Assembly (NCBI GenBank): GCA_001839685.1
Contig: MLAK01000693.1
Location: forward strand, 69,000 to 132,999
Reading direction: 5' to 3'
Length of the DNA stretch: 64,000 bases
DNA from: Tritrichomonas foetus
Lineage: Eukaryota; Parabasalia; Tritrichomonadida; Tritrichomonadidae
Each line of letters opens with the position of its first letter. Positions within the stretch are counted from its first letter, which is position 1. Shown here piece after piece: positions 18,559-29,000 of this stretch. A program made the position numbers and the translations under genes. A model generated the notes under the pieces. That model did not search any database. It was not told the origin of the DNA and was given only the letters and a program-made list of their open reading frames with translations.

Positions 18559-21060
18559 ATGTTGCTGAGGTATTTTTATAAAATATCTCTCATTCCGAAG
18601 ATCCCGCAAGCGCATGTTGCCAGTGATTTACCGTATTCCTTTCAGGGAGATTTTTTCCTTATATCGCAAAATTTATATCAATTCATCGATTTTCAGCTAA
18701 AAGGCGCTAATTCGAATCGTCAACTCCATTTTTCAAAGCCGCTGGAAGTTTACCTGAATGAAGAACAGTTGAACTCGCTTCAAACTTTTTATAATCTCAT
18801 ATCGGTTCAATTTTACTATCAATTCAACAAAACCGATTTTGACGAACACAAAATAATGATTATTCCGGCAGTTGCTTCCAAGAAAGAGAACGTTATGACG
18901 AAATCAGATGCACTCACATCGACGTGGAAAATGATTGAAGATTTTTCACAATCTTCACAACTATCAGAAATTTATATGCAAAGGTTAAAAAAATTTGATC
19001 GAAAAAATGATGGAAAACTTGCACATGAGTATATTTTTAATAATGGAGAAAAAATCGATAAATTCATTCGATTTGTAACGTCAATTGAAATGCCTATTAT
19101 TGAATATATTAATTCCACTCCACCTTTAAATAATGATGAAATTGTGAAGAAAGATACCATCTGTTTGTCACTCGCACTCACTTTACAAGAAAAATATTGG
19201 AATAGAATTGTGTGGTCTGAACTGAAAAATCGTTATTCGAATTCTGGCAGAAAATATAAAAAATATTATTCAGCAAATTTTTTGACGTTTAACTTACATC
19301 CCACCGATATGTTTTCTGAGACAAAGTCGATTTCACATATTGAGTTTTATAAACAAAAAAATGATTTTGAAGGAATTAACCCAGAGCTTCCTTTAATTGA
19401 ATTAATTCCATTAAGAAATCAATTTAATGATAAAAATCAGCTTTTTGATGAATTCTCAAAATACCCAAATGCTTATGGTGATAAGCATAAACGACTTTTA
19501 GAAATTTTAAGTAACAAACGTGAATTAATTCCTGAGCTGTTGAAAAGAATGCCTTCTGATTTTCATTTTGAATATCAAAAAAATAAAATTCCACTTGAAA
19601 TAATGCATTTTTCATATTTTCCAAGAATTGCTGGTTCTCTTGTGAGTTATTTCAATCAAATAATTGATTATTTAAAGCCACTTGCACCTGGATATGGAAA
19701 TCCAGAAGAAATTACTCAGCAAGCAGCCGAATTAATCGAAGAAAAAATGAAATATTCATTTAAAAACACACTTTATTTAAGAAACGCTTTAACTGATTCA
19801 ACGTATCCATTTTTACAATATCAGCATTTTCAGAGTTATCAAAGACTTGAATATCTTGGTGATTGTGTTCTTGATGTTTTAACGACGTATCCAATTTTCA
19901 ATGCCAGCCCAAATGCAATGGAAGGTCAGATGACTTTACTTAAGCATGCGTTGGTTTCTAATCATACATTTGCTAAAGTGGCAATAATGATTGGACTTGA
20001 TCAATGTGTTATTTCATTAATGAGAAATAATTATACAGATAAATCCAAAAACACTGCAGATATATTTGAATCTGTTTTTGGTGCGATTTTTAGAGATTCT
20101 TCATTACAATCATGTTTCAGAGTTTTTAGATATATTGTAAAAAAATATAAAAATGTTTTCCTTCGTGCTGTCAATCATTTAAAATATGGGAAAGAAACAA
20201 TTGATTATATAATTAATTCACATGAAGATACTTTTTGTAAAATCTTTATGAAATGTCCTTTAAATTCTGATTTTCCAATTGATCCTGAAACAATTGAAAA
20301 TCATATTGGTATGGAAATTAATGAGAAAGATTTATCTTTGTATCAACTTGCGCTAACGCATACTTCAACTAATTCTGAATTGTGTTATGAACGATTGGAA
20401 TTCATTGGTGATATTGTTGTTAAATTTGCAATTGGCACAATTTTGTATTTTTCTTATCCAACAAGTGATGAATCTGGTTTATCGATATCATCTGGATATT
20501 ATAAATCTAACGATGTTTTAGGACGTATTTCTTTGAAAATGGGATTGAATAAAATTGTGTTTGTAGGTCCTGATATGAATGAAGTTGTTAATATTTCTGA
20601 TGATTTAATCGATGATAAATCTGTTTTTATTCATAAATTATTTGGTGATGTTTTTGAATCAATGACTGCAGCGATAACAATTAGTTCCGGTTTAGTGAAA
20701 GGTTTTAATTTTGTACATGAAAATGTTTTAGGCTCTGTTGAAAATAGACCAGATAATCCAACAATTGATCCGATTTCATTCGTTATTAATTCAATAAGAA
20801 AGTATTTCCATATACAACCACAAATTTTTGTGTGGGAATATAGCCACAAATTCTATTCTTATCTTTTCCTTGATGGTGTTCAATTAAAATACATTGGGAA
20901 AGCAAAAGAGCGATCAAAAGCAATTTATAATCTTTCATTACAAATTCAAAATGAAATGAATAATAATCCTAATTTTTATCAAGAAATCACAGATAAAATT
21001 GAGCAGTTGAAAAATGATCTTGAAAATGTAGAATATAATCTTGATTTTGTTTTAAATTGA
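18559..21060 (+). CDS. Dicer-like protein: two RNase III domains, no helicase
   Basis: An 833-residue protein with tandem RNase III domains at about 400-530 and 590-715. Both retain the metal-binding acids: domain a has QRLEYLGD (Glu431, Asp435) and ADIFE (Asp501, Glu504). Domain b has ERLEFIGD (Glu614, Asp618) and GDVFE (Asp697, Glu700). There is no DExD/H helicase; the ~390 residues before them probably hold a platform/PAZ-like region, as in the compact Giardia enzyme, though I cannot identify PAZ residues with confidence. The C-terminus (about 735-800) has a weak dsRBD-like pattern. Dicers cut dsRNA into small RNAs for Argonaute, in cytoplasm or nucleus. Family length for helicase-less Dicers is about 750-850, so this looks complete. 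Start: first ATG, right after an AACGGT promoter word. Confidence 0.88.
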   Translation: MLLRYFYKISLIPKIPQAHVASDLPYSFQGDFFLISQNLYQFIDFQLKGANSNRQLHFSKPLEVYLNEEQLNSLQTFYNLISVQFYYQFNKTDFDEHKIMIIPAVASKKENVMTKSDALTSTWKMIEDFSQSSQLSEIYMQRLKKFDRKNDGKLAHEYIFNNGEKIDKFIRFVTSIEMPIIEYINSTPPLNNDEIVKKDTICLSLALTLQEKYWNRIVWSELKNRYSNSGRKYKKYYSANFLTFNLHPTDMFSETKSISHIEFYKQKNDFEGINPELPLIELIPLRNQFNDKNQLFDEFSKYPNAYGDKHKRLLEILSNKRELIPELLKRMPSDFHFEYQKNKIPLEIMHFSYFPRIAGSLVSYFNQIIDYLKPLAPGYGNPEEITQQAAELIEEKMKYSFKNTLYLRNALTDSTYPFLQYQHFQSYQRLEYLGDCVLDVLTTYPIFNASPNAMEGQMTLLKHALVSNHTFAKVAIMIGLDQCVISLMRNNYTDKSKNTADIFESVFGAIFRDSSLQSCFRVFRYIVKKYKNVFLRAVNHLKYGKETIDYIINSHEDTFCKIFMKCPLNSDFPIDPETIENHIGMEINEKDLSLYQLALTHTSTNSELCYERLEFIGDIVVKFAIGTILYFSYPTSDESGLSISSGYYKSNDVLGRISLKMGLNKIVFVGPDMNEVVNISDDLIDDKSVFIHKLFGDVFESMTAAITISSGLVKGFNFVHENVLGSVENRPDNPTIDPISFVINSIRKYFHIQPQIFVWEYSHKFYSYLFLDGVQLKYIGKAKERSKAIYNLSLQIQNEMNNNPNFYQEITDKIEQLKNDLENVEYNLDFVLN

Positions 21061-21295
21061 TGTGTTTTTTTTTATTAAATAAAAATATATTTTAAAAATT
21101 ATTGTTATTATTAATTAAATTTTGATTAATTATTGATATTTTCGGGTTCACGATATGTGTTAAATATATTATGATTCTTTTATGTATATATATATAATAT
21201 ATAGAGTAGCGAATTTATATATATTATAACAATACTTAGTATTATTTTTTCTAGTAAACGAAATGAGAAAATGAAGAAAACTATTATTATATGAT

Positions 21296-23026
21296 TTAAC
21301 AAATATTACAACTGCATTTAAGTGATGTGTCTGGTTCTGCTTGCTCAAGTAATGGAGATGTTAAATCTTTTGTTTTCATTGTTTCTATTTTATTTGGTTT
21401 TTCTTCTCTAAGTTGGCGAATCTCATTTTGTAACTGTGAATTCATATTGTTGAGGTCATTTATTTCATTGGTCAATCTTTTATTCACTTCTTTTAATCGT
21501 TGTAATTCTTTCTTTAATTTTGTTGAGTGTTTTTCTTGACTTAGATTTTGATAGTCTATTTTAATTTGTTGATACAATTGATTTAAACTTTCATACTTTT
21601 CTTGTAATTCGGTATTTGAATTTCTTAGTTCATGAATCAATTTTTCGTTATCAGTATTTGAGTAACTAACTTGAAGCAATTTTTCAATTTCGGATTGGTG
21701 TTCTTTTATTGATTGGTTTGTTTCCTCTGATGATAAGTGTAAATCATGATATTTTTTAATTAATTCTTTATTTTGTTCTTGCAGCTGTGCATTCGAATCT
21801 TTTAATTCGTGAATTATTTTTTCTGTTACAAGTCTCTTTTCTTCATTTTCAGAATTGTTATCACTTGACTGCACCAATTTTTCATTCACCGAATTTAACT
21901 CAGTTATAGTTTGATTTAATTCTTTGTTTAATTCTTCGATCGATTGGTTAAGTTTTGCATTTGCTGATTTCAATTCTGTGCAAGTTTTCGTAAGATCCAA
22001 ATTAGTGGTTGTAAGTTTAGAATTTTCTATTGTTAAATCATGACATTCCTTTATTGAAATTGTGTAGTTATCACTTGCTTTGTTGTAGTTGATTCTCATT
22101 CTTTCGATTTCTTGCAAGAAACCTTTTTTCTTTTCTCTCATGTTTTGAATTTTCTTCTTCAATTTTTCATTTTCATTGATTAATTCTAAGTTACTATTAT
22201 CTGGTTTTCTGTCAGAAATATTTGGTATATTTGGTAAATTTGGAAAATGAGGCACTTGTGGAAGATATGAACCTTTTTCAAAATTTGTTTGGAATTTAGG
22301 TGGTTGTAATGATTGTGAAAGTGAAACTTTTGTTTTTTCAAGTTCTTTTGGCTTGTTTGCATTTTCCCTCCTTTCTGCTTCTATTATCAAAAGTGCTTCA
22401 TCTTTATCGATTTTCTGGCATTCTTCTGCAAACTTTGTTTCGAAATCAATAAAATCTGTCAGTGCAACATAAGTATTGACAACAGCTTCAAATTTATCAT
22501 AAGCATCGATGTATTTTTCATCAATTTCATTAATGAAAAGTGATTTTTCTGGGAAATAATCAATAAATAGTTCTTGAAATGTGCTGATCCTCCTTTTAGC
22601 ATTAGATATGTCATTATCTTTTGGTATATTTTCCTCCAAAACCGTTTTTAATCGATCTGATACATCTTCTTCAACTAAGGCTGGAATCGTGTCAATAACA
22701 TCCTGGTATGAGCTAAAAACTTCTTCGAATAAAAATGCAACGTTTTCTTGAGTATCGAGGAATAAATTTCGATTATCTTTGTTCAAATAAAAGTTTCTGA
22801 TTTTCTCGATTTTCGATCCAACTTCATAATCGCTTAAAAGAATTTTGCTCATGTCGTTTGTAATTTTTGAAATACGTGCGAAGTTATTTAACAAATTTTC
22901 GTTTTTCTCCCAAAAGTAGCAAACGTCATTGCCTGAACGATCAACTGCATTTAACAGACGTCTGAATTTGACTTGGAGTTCTGATCTCCGATCAAAGATC
23001 TTCCCAAAAAATCGGCGTTGGCTCAT
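21296..23026 (-). CDS. Long coiled-coil protein with C-terminal CaaX-like box
   Basis: A 576-residue protein. Residues 1-220 are helical with mixed charge and no recognised domain. About 265-560 is a near-continuous heptad coiled coil rich in E/N/K/Q/L, with repeated phrases such as LTTTNLDLTKTC and IEELNKELNQTI. The last residues are KCSCNIC. Read as a CaaX box this is C-N-I-C, and Cys at the X position is accepted by farnesyltransferase. The cysteine two residues upstream could add a second lipid, so a membrane-tethered coiled coil is a reasonable inference. The start codon is the ATG at 23026. Could also be a generic cytoskeletal or Golgi-tether protein. Confidence 0.75.
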   Translation of the reverse strand: MSQRRFFGKIFDRRSELQVKFRRLLNAVDRSGNDVCYFWEKNENLLNNFARISKITNDMSKILLSDYEVGSKIEKIRNFYLNKDNRNLFLDTQENVAFLFEEVFSSYQDVIDTIPALVEEDVSDRLKTVLEENIPKDNDISNAKRRISTFQELFIDYFPEKSLFINEIDEKYIDAYDKFEAVVNTYVALTDFIDFETKFAEECQKIDKDEALLIIEAERRENANKPKELEKTKVSLSQSLQPPKFQTNFEKGSYLPQVPHFPNLPNIPNISDRKPDNSNLELINENEKLKKKIQNMREKKKGFLQEIERMRINYNKASDNYTISIKECHDLTIENSKLTTTNLDLTKTCTELKSANAKLNQSIEELNKELNQTITELNSVNEKLVQSSDNNSENEEKRLVTEKIIHELKDSNAQLQEQNKELIKKYHDLHLSSEETNQSIKEHQSEIEKLLQVSYSNTDNEKLIHELRNSNTELQEKYESLNQLYQQIKIDYQNLSQEKHSTKLKKELQRLKEVNKRLTNEINDLNNMNSQLQNEIRQLREEKPNKIETMKTKDLTSPLLEQAEPDTSLKCSCNIC

Positions 23027-23498
23027 CAAATCCGAAGTTGTAATATCGATAATTCAAATTATTTCTCAAAATAAAAAATATCCGATGTTTTCTATGGATA
23101 TATGGTCTAGATAAAAAAACTATCGCGGAAAATATGACAATTATTTTTATTAGGTAACTAAAAATCAGTTAACTATATGAAATGTAAAATATTCTTGATA
23201 AATAAATTATTCAAAATAATCGGGCAATCAGTTCGACTTCCAAATGCAAAATAAATTCACGAAAAAAGGCAAAGTAGTTACCAAATTCTGAGATAAATTA
23301 ATCATTGTCATCTGGACATTTATATTTTTAAAAAGTTAAAATAACTATACATATCTGAAAAATTCGAATCATTTCGTATTTTATAAAGTAAACTTTTTAT
23401 GTTATTATTTGGTTATTTTTATCTCAATTTTTGACCAGATATATAATGAATTAGTGAAGGCTATTTTAAATAAAAAATCGAAAAACAAATCTTCTTCC
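23027..23498. other. Divergent intergenic region
   Basis: About 470 AT-rich bases between divergent coiled-coil and LIM genes, shared as a promoter region. No clear gene. Confidence 0.5.
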
Positions 23499-24557
23499 AT
23501 GTCCAACGATTTACTTCCTCTTGCGAATGTTGTTACAATCGAACCATACGATCCTCCCCGCCGTTTATGGCATATGCCAAATACCCCACCTGGCATTTGT
23601 CCAGGCTGTGAAACAAAAATCGATAAATCCCGCCTCCAATTTGCTGGACACGACTGGCACCCCGAATGTTTTCGCTGTAGCCTTTGTCGACAGCCATTTC
23701 AAAATAACCAATGTGTAACGAAGGACGATTTGGTTCTCCATCAAGAATGTTACAAGCAATGCTTTTGCGAGAGATGCGCCAAATGCTGTCAACTGATCGA
23801 CCCTCAGAAATCCATTCAAGCCATTGGCCGTAACTTCCATTCCAAATGCTTCACGTGCATTCGATGTGGTGATAGGGATGCCACACTTCAAATGTTTTTA
23901 ACACTTTATGGATTTCCATACTGCCGGAGGTGCTTTGATGAGCTTCAAGATAACTTTCCCAAGTGCCTCGCATGTAATAAAGTCATTCTTCCGACGCTCG
24001 ACCATCGAGAATTCTTTTTCCGCGGAAAGAAGTATTTTGTCCATTTTCCTGATTGCTTCAAATGCACATATTGCACTAATCAACTCCACGCAAAATCATG
24101 CTGTGTATATGAAGACCACCTAGTTTGCCGTGAATGCTTCGATACTGCTAACAAGAAGATTTGTGCTGAATGTAATAAGCCGATTTTCGATACAGGCGCC
24201 CGAATGGAAAACATTTTCTGGCACACGGAGCATTTCGTTTGCTCAGTTTGCAAACAAGCATTAAAACCAAATACATGTGTTTTCTATGCTGGTGTATTGA
24301 AATGTAGGACATGCTCAGCAGAAGATCGCTCAAAGTGCGCTGGTTGTGGCCTTGCCGTAAATGAACAAGGTGTTCACGCATGTGGATCGCTTTGGCACTC
24401 GGGATGCTTGAAGTGTCAATTTTGCGAAGCAAGTGTTTTAACTAAAAAGTTCTCAAATATTAGGAATAAGCCTTGCTGTGTTGAATGCTACAACAAGCTG
24501 AAGCAGGAAAATAAAATTGACAAGCGTGGGCAGCTAATTGTGGACAGCGACGTGTGA
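23499..24557 (+). CDS. Five-LIM-domain protein (PINCH/paxillin-like array)
   Basis: A 352-residue protein made almost wholly of LIM zinc fingers after a ~35-residue lead. Each module shows C-x2-C...H-x2-C-x2-C-x2-C...C-x2-C spacing. They begin at CPGC, CERC, CLAC, CAEC and CAGC. The third has a longer first loop (HREFFFRGKKYFVHFPDC). LIM arrays scaffold proteins at actin structures and adhesions. Five consecutive LIMs with no other domain recalls PINCH, but there is no sequence feature that proves orthology. Start: first ATG of the frame (MSNDLLPLANVV); the open frame upstream of it has no ATG. The 3' side runs directly into a 16-bp minisatellite. Confidence 0.92.
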   Translation: MSNDLLPLANVVTIEPYDPPRRLWHMPNTPPGICPGCETKIDKSRLQFAGHDWHPECFRCSLCRQPFQNNQCVTKDDLVLHQECYKQCFCERCAKCCQLIDPQKSIQAIGRNFHSKCFTCIRCGDRDATLQMFLTLYGFPYCRRCFDELQDNFPKCLACNKVILPTLDHREFFFRGKKYFVHFPDCFKCTYCTNQLHAKSCCVYEDHLVCRECFDTANKKICAECNKPIFDTGARMENIFWHTEHFVCSVCKQALKPNTCVFYAGVLKCRTCSAEDRSKCAGCGLAVNEQGVHACGSLWHSGCLKCQFCEASVLTKKFSNIRNKPCCVECYNKLKQENKIDKRGQLIVDSDV

Positions 24558-24653
24558 AAATTAGGAATTGGAAAGAAAGTAAATGAAGACTGAACGAAAA
24601 GAAAGAAAAAAAAAAGAATATGTTGATAAAAACTTTAATCAATTATTTTGTTG

Positions 24654-24876
24654 TTTTAATGATTCTTCATTTTAATGATTCTTTATTTAAATGATTCTTT
24701 ATTTTAATGATTCTTTGTTTTAATGATTCTTTNNNNNNNNNNNNNNNNNNNNNNNNNNNNNNNNNNNNNNNNNNNNNNNNNNNNNNNNNNNNNNNNNNNN
24801 NNNNNNNNNNNNNNNNNNNNNNNNNNNTTTTAATGATTCTTTGTTTTAATGATTCTTTATTTTAATGATTCTTTGT
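24654..24876. repeat. 16-bp minisatellite interrupted by an assembly gap
   Basis: Tandem copies of TTTTAATGATTCTTTR flank the N run on both sides, about five complete copies to the left and three to the right. The gap itself is therefore probably more of the same array, with unknown copy number. Confidence 0.9.
24733..24827. other. Assembly gap (95 N)
   Basis: Run of N inside the 16-bp tandem array. Confidence 1.
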
Positions 24877-25054
24877 TTGTTGGAATCGCTGCTTTAAATA
24901 TATGGTAATGGCATGTAATTCGAATCATCTAAATTCATATCATACAGGATAAGCTTAAATTAAATAAAACGAATACTTTTGAAAACAAAAATAAAATAAA
25001 AATAAAATAAATAAAGGCATGTAATTTTTATTAATAAATATAAAAAAATCAATT
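24877..25054. other. 3' intergenic spacer with A-rich AAAAT repeats
   Basis: Includes an (A)nT-rich run around 24985-25017. No gene. Confidence 0.5.
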
Positions 25055-25651
25055 TTATTCCTCGTTTTCGTTGATAATGATGTGTTCCAAGCGAAAACTT
25101 GGCTTGAGTGACTCGAGAAAGAGCAAGAAAGGCTCGACGATCAGATATGAAAATGATTTAACTTTGCTTCTTCGAATAAATCTAGGAATTATATATGAAA
25201 AATCGGTTTTGCATTGAGAAATAGTAACAGCAGATATCAAAAATGATTGTAGTAAGCTGATAAAACCATCCTTTGAAATTAGAAAACGAGCCGAATTATT
25301 TTGGTGATTCAATTCAATTGTGTGAATAGTAAAAAACACAATTCCTAAAAGAATATTAACAACAGATACAAAAGCTAATAAATCCAGAAATGGTGAGAAT
25401 TTCTTTGGCCTAATAACATAAACTCGATCGCATATAAAAGTATCACCATCTTGAATGACATTCCCTTTTGAATCGTATAGATAACAATCTGATCTGTTTT
25501 GCGAAAGATTTGGACCGGTTTTGAAGAAAATTGGAACAACTTTTTGTAAAACTTGGAATGCAGTGATATCGGTGGGCACATTTTCTAGATATATCTTACT
25601 TTCCGAATCGCCTTGCTGGTGTGTAACAAGAATAGTTTTTGTTTCCTCCAT
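25055..25651 (-). CDS. Small membrane protein with possible beta-grasp N-terminus
   Basis: A 198-residue protein, not recognised. Residues 1-82 look like a compact alpha/beta fold ending in CYLYDSKGNVIQDGDTFICD and RVYVIRP. That pattern (edge strand, turn, VYVIRP) would fit a ubiquitin-like domain, which is inference only. A transmembrane helix spans about 88-111, and a second hydrophobic stretch about 129-145. The remainder is basic and aromatic. Ubiquitin-like head plus membrane anchor recalls membrane-anchored Ubl proteins of the ER, but no diagnostic residues were found. ATG chosen as the first in frame. Confidence 0.65.
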   Translation of the reverse strand: MEETKTILVTHQQGDSESKIYLENVPTDITAFQVLQKVVPIFFKTGPNLSQNRSDCYLYDSKGNVIQDGDTFICDRVYVIRPKKFSPFLDLLAFVSVVNILLGIVFFTIHTIELNHQNNSARFLISKDGFISLLQSFLISAVTISQCKTDFSYIIPRFIRRSKVKSFSYLIVEPFLLFLESLKPSFRLEHIIINENEE

Positions 25652-26082
25652 ATTAAAATAAGCGTAAAAAAATTATTTAGCCAGAAAAGAAGATCAAATT
25701 ATTTCGGTTAGATGGACAAAATTTCTTGATGTTTTTTTCAATGTATAAATGGCCAATAGTAATCACTATAATTAAAATGAAAAATATAGAAACCTTAACT
25801 TCTATGAAGGAAATTGTTCTAAGAATCAAGATATGCTAGTTTAAGTCATGAAAATCAATAGGATTCATGAAAACAGAAAAATGTTCATCATCAAAAAAGT
25901 CTCATAAAATGGTTATTGAGTATCGATTTCATCTACCAAAATTATTCGAAGACAGGAAAATAAACAGTCAGTGAGTGTTAATAAAAATTAGACCTATTTC
26001 AAAAATAAATTGGAAAAGAATTAAAGAAAATAACAACAATTTATAATAAATAATAAAAACATAAAAGTGCTGATCATTAGAA
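25652..26082. other. Intergenic region, no gene seen
   Basis: 430 AT-rich bases, probably the promoter of the small membrane gene and 3' region of the Q-rich gene. Confidence 0.5.
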
Positions 26083-29000
26083 TCAATCATACGAATCCAA
26101 TAAATCGCGATGCTGTTCAAAGCAGTGTTGTAAAAGTTTAGACACTGACTTGCATTCCTTGTTGCAAACTTTGCACAAATACTGGTTTCCATCAAAAGAA
26201 GCCATATTTGTACTTTTCATAAATGCTTCAAGCATATCTAATTGCCTCCAAAAGCGTGTATCAACTGGAATATCAAAAGTCTCTTTTTTTTCTTGAATCA
26301 TTGTTACACTAATAGGTTCTAATTTACTTATTTCTACTTTATCGGTGTTTATTCCATTTGTTTTTATTGTTGATGCTATAAAATCACAATAACTTTCATC
26401 ATTTGTGTCATTCATTTCATTATTTTCATCTAGTACATCTTTCAATGAACTATTTGCGTCGTTGTTAGAATTAATCGAAATGGGATTCATTTGGTTGGTT
26501 TCATATTGCTCGGTTTGGACTGATGCATTTTTTAGGGTTTTAGAAGTGGCTAATTCAGAAGAGACATTTCTTTTCTGTGGAAGTCGGCTTTTAAAAAGTG
26601 CTGTGAAGTTCTTCACTGGAGGACTTGCATTGGCTTTAAATATAATTCCTTCGAATTTTGTATGATGAAAGATCGCAGCATGATTAATTACACCTTCATA
26701 GTTCTCCATTGTTTTATGGCAGACCAAACATGTTAGTCCATCTTCAGTAGAACGAAATGTTTTATCAAACTGTCGTGCAAAACCATGTTGAATGATAAAA
26801 TGATTCAATGTATTGTAATCAGTAGCGAATAAATTATTACACAGTGGACATTTTATCTTCTTTTCATCAACTGGCGGTGATTTTGCTTGTGGTTTCTGTG
26901 TAATTATGTCTGGAGTGAATCCTGGTGGTGATTTACTGCTTTTTGCTGGAGAAATTCCAGGTAGAGTTGTTTGTTTGAAACCAGAAACTTGAATCTGCTC
27001 AGCTGATTTTTGAAGGTTCTTTGGTGGAGGCTTCCATTGTGTGGTTGAAGATGACTGTTGTATTTGTGCTGGTTGTGAGCCAATGTGAAATTGCCTTCCT
27101 TTTTGCCTTCTTGGATCCAAGTTATTTGGATTATTCGCATTTAAATTGGTCTGTGTATTCACAACTGGTGTAACAGCTTGTGTATGATTTTGTGCAGTTA
27201 TTGTTGGACTTGTTTGCGCATCTGTTTTGGTATTATGGATGGAAGATTGTGTGTTTGGAGTAGTGACTGCGTTGTTTGTTGGAGGGTTGGGATTGGATTT
27301 TGGAAGTGATTGGGTATTAAACTGTGCTGGTGGAGATTTTGACTGATTTGGGCGCTTGATTTTTTGTTGGCTTGGATTTGAATTTGAATTAGAATCTGAG
27401 TTTGGATTTGGATTAGTGTTTGTACTTTGTTGAGGTTGATTGTGTGGTGGACTCTTTGTTGAATTTGGTGTTGCTTGTTGATTTGCTGCTGCTTTTTGAT
27501 TTGGTGTTGCTTGTTGATTGGTTGTTGCTTTTTGATTTGGTGTTGCTTGTTGATTTGCTGCTGCTTTTTGATTTGGTGTTGCTTGTTGATTGGTTGTTGC
27601 TTTTTGATTGGTTGTTGCTTGTTGATTTGGTGTTGCTTGTTGATTTGGTGTTGCTTGTTGATTGGTTGTTGCTTGTTGATTTGCTGCTGCTTGTTGATTT
27701 GGTGGGCTTTGGGATTTGTTTGGTTGATTCTTTATTTTCTTGTCTTGTTCAACTTTGGTTTTTGGATTTTTTGGTTGTGTCTGCTTCTGTTGGCTTTGGT
27801 TTGGATTTTGTGGCTGTGGTTGATTTTGGGTTTGAGTTTGGTTATTTTGTGCTTGATTTTGACCTTTTCTTTGTCTCTGTTTTTGTTTCGGATTTGTTTG
27901 ATTTTGATTTTGATTCTGGTTTTGATTTTGATTCTGGTTTTGATTCAGATTCTGTTGTTTCGAATTCTGTTGCAAAAGGGTTTTTTGTGAACTTTGTAAC
28001 TGAACTTGGTTTGTCTGATTTTGAATTTGTTGACTGGAATTTGGATTTTGTTGAATGATGTGGGGTTGTAAAGGAAGGTGTTGATTCACAGGACTGACAA
28101 GGTTTGAGGGTACATTTTGTTCTTTTGGAGGCTCTTGTGGCTGGAGAAGATTCAAAGACATCTTATTTGGCATGAAATGAAGCTCTTGACTCCGAGATTT
28201 ATTCAGACTGCTTTGTTCATTGTTTTGCGGTTCTGGAGGGTTTATATCTTCTTGGTGATTTGTTGGTGTTATGTTTACAATTGGAACTGTTTGAGAAATT
28301 GGATTAATCATTATATCTGAACTATTATTCATATTTTGGCTATTCAAAATATTCAAAATTTGAGTCTTTCTTTCATTTTGAGAAATTTGACTGTTGGAAT
28401 TATTTTCGAATTCTTTTTTATTTGCTTGATGAATTAATATGTCTGCATCATGGCTATTATCTTGAATTTCTGTATTATTGGATTGAATAGTTTGACGACT
28501 TTGTTGAGTTTCTTGATGACTAAGTTGATTTGTTGAAGTATTATCAGGTTTGTCTAGAGTTTCTGTTAAATTATTGGGACTAGATTGAGACTGCGGTAGA
28601 AGCATCGGCTGGAATGAAGAACCATTACCAGTAACGACTTGTATTGGTGGACTCTGTGGTCTGGTTAAATTCTGACTTGGTATCAAAGATGTTATAGAAA
28701 TGGTGCTGCTATCTTTTTCTTTTTTCTGATGAAAATTTGTGGCTAGAGGTAAAATGTTACTATCAAGTTCTGGGGCATTTTTAGGTGCATCCAAAGTGGC
28801 CGGAATTAATTTCAATGGTATCGATTTTACCTGTTCATTTGGCAGAATATTTGATGGATTAACCATCGGCAATGGCTCAACCTTGTCCCGGTCACACATC
28901 ACAGTGAAATAGTAATAAGCAGCAACAGGAATGAAGCAAATTGATAAAATGTCCATAACTGTAAACGATTGTTGATCATCGAATATTTGATGACTTAAAA

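Noticed and set aside
27420..28058. 212- and 171-codon plus-strand frames rich in V/L/D/F and C/L
   Set aside because: They are exact antisense shadows of the Q/N-rich repeat of the minus-strand gene; repetitive hydrophobic composition mirrors that DNA repeat.
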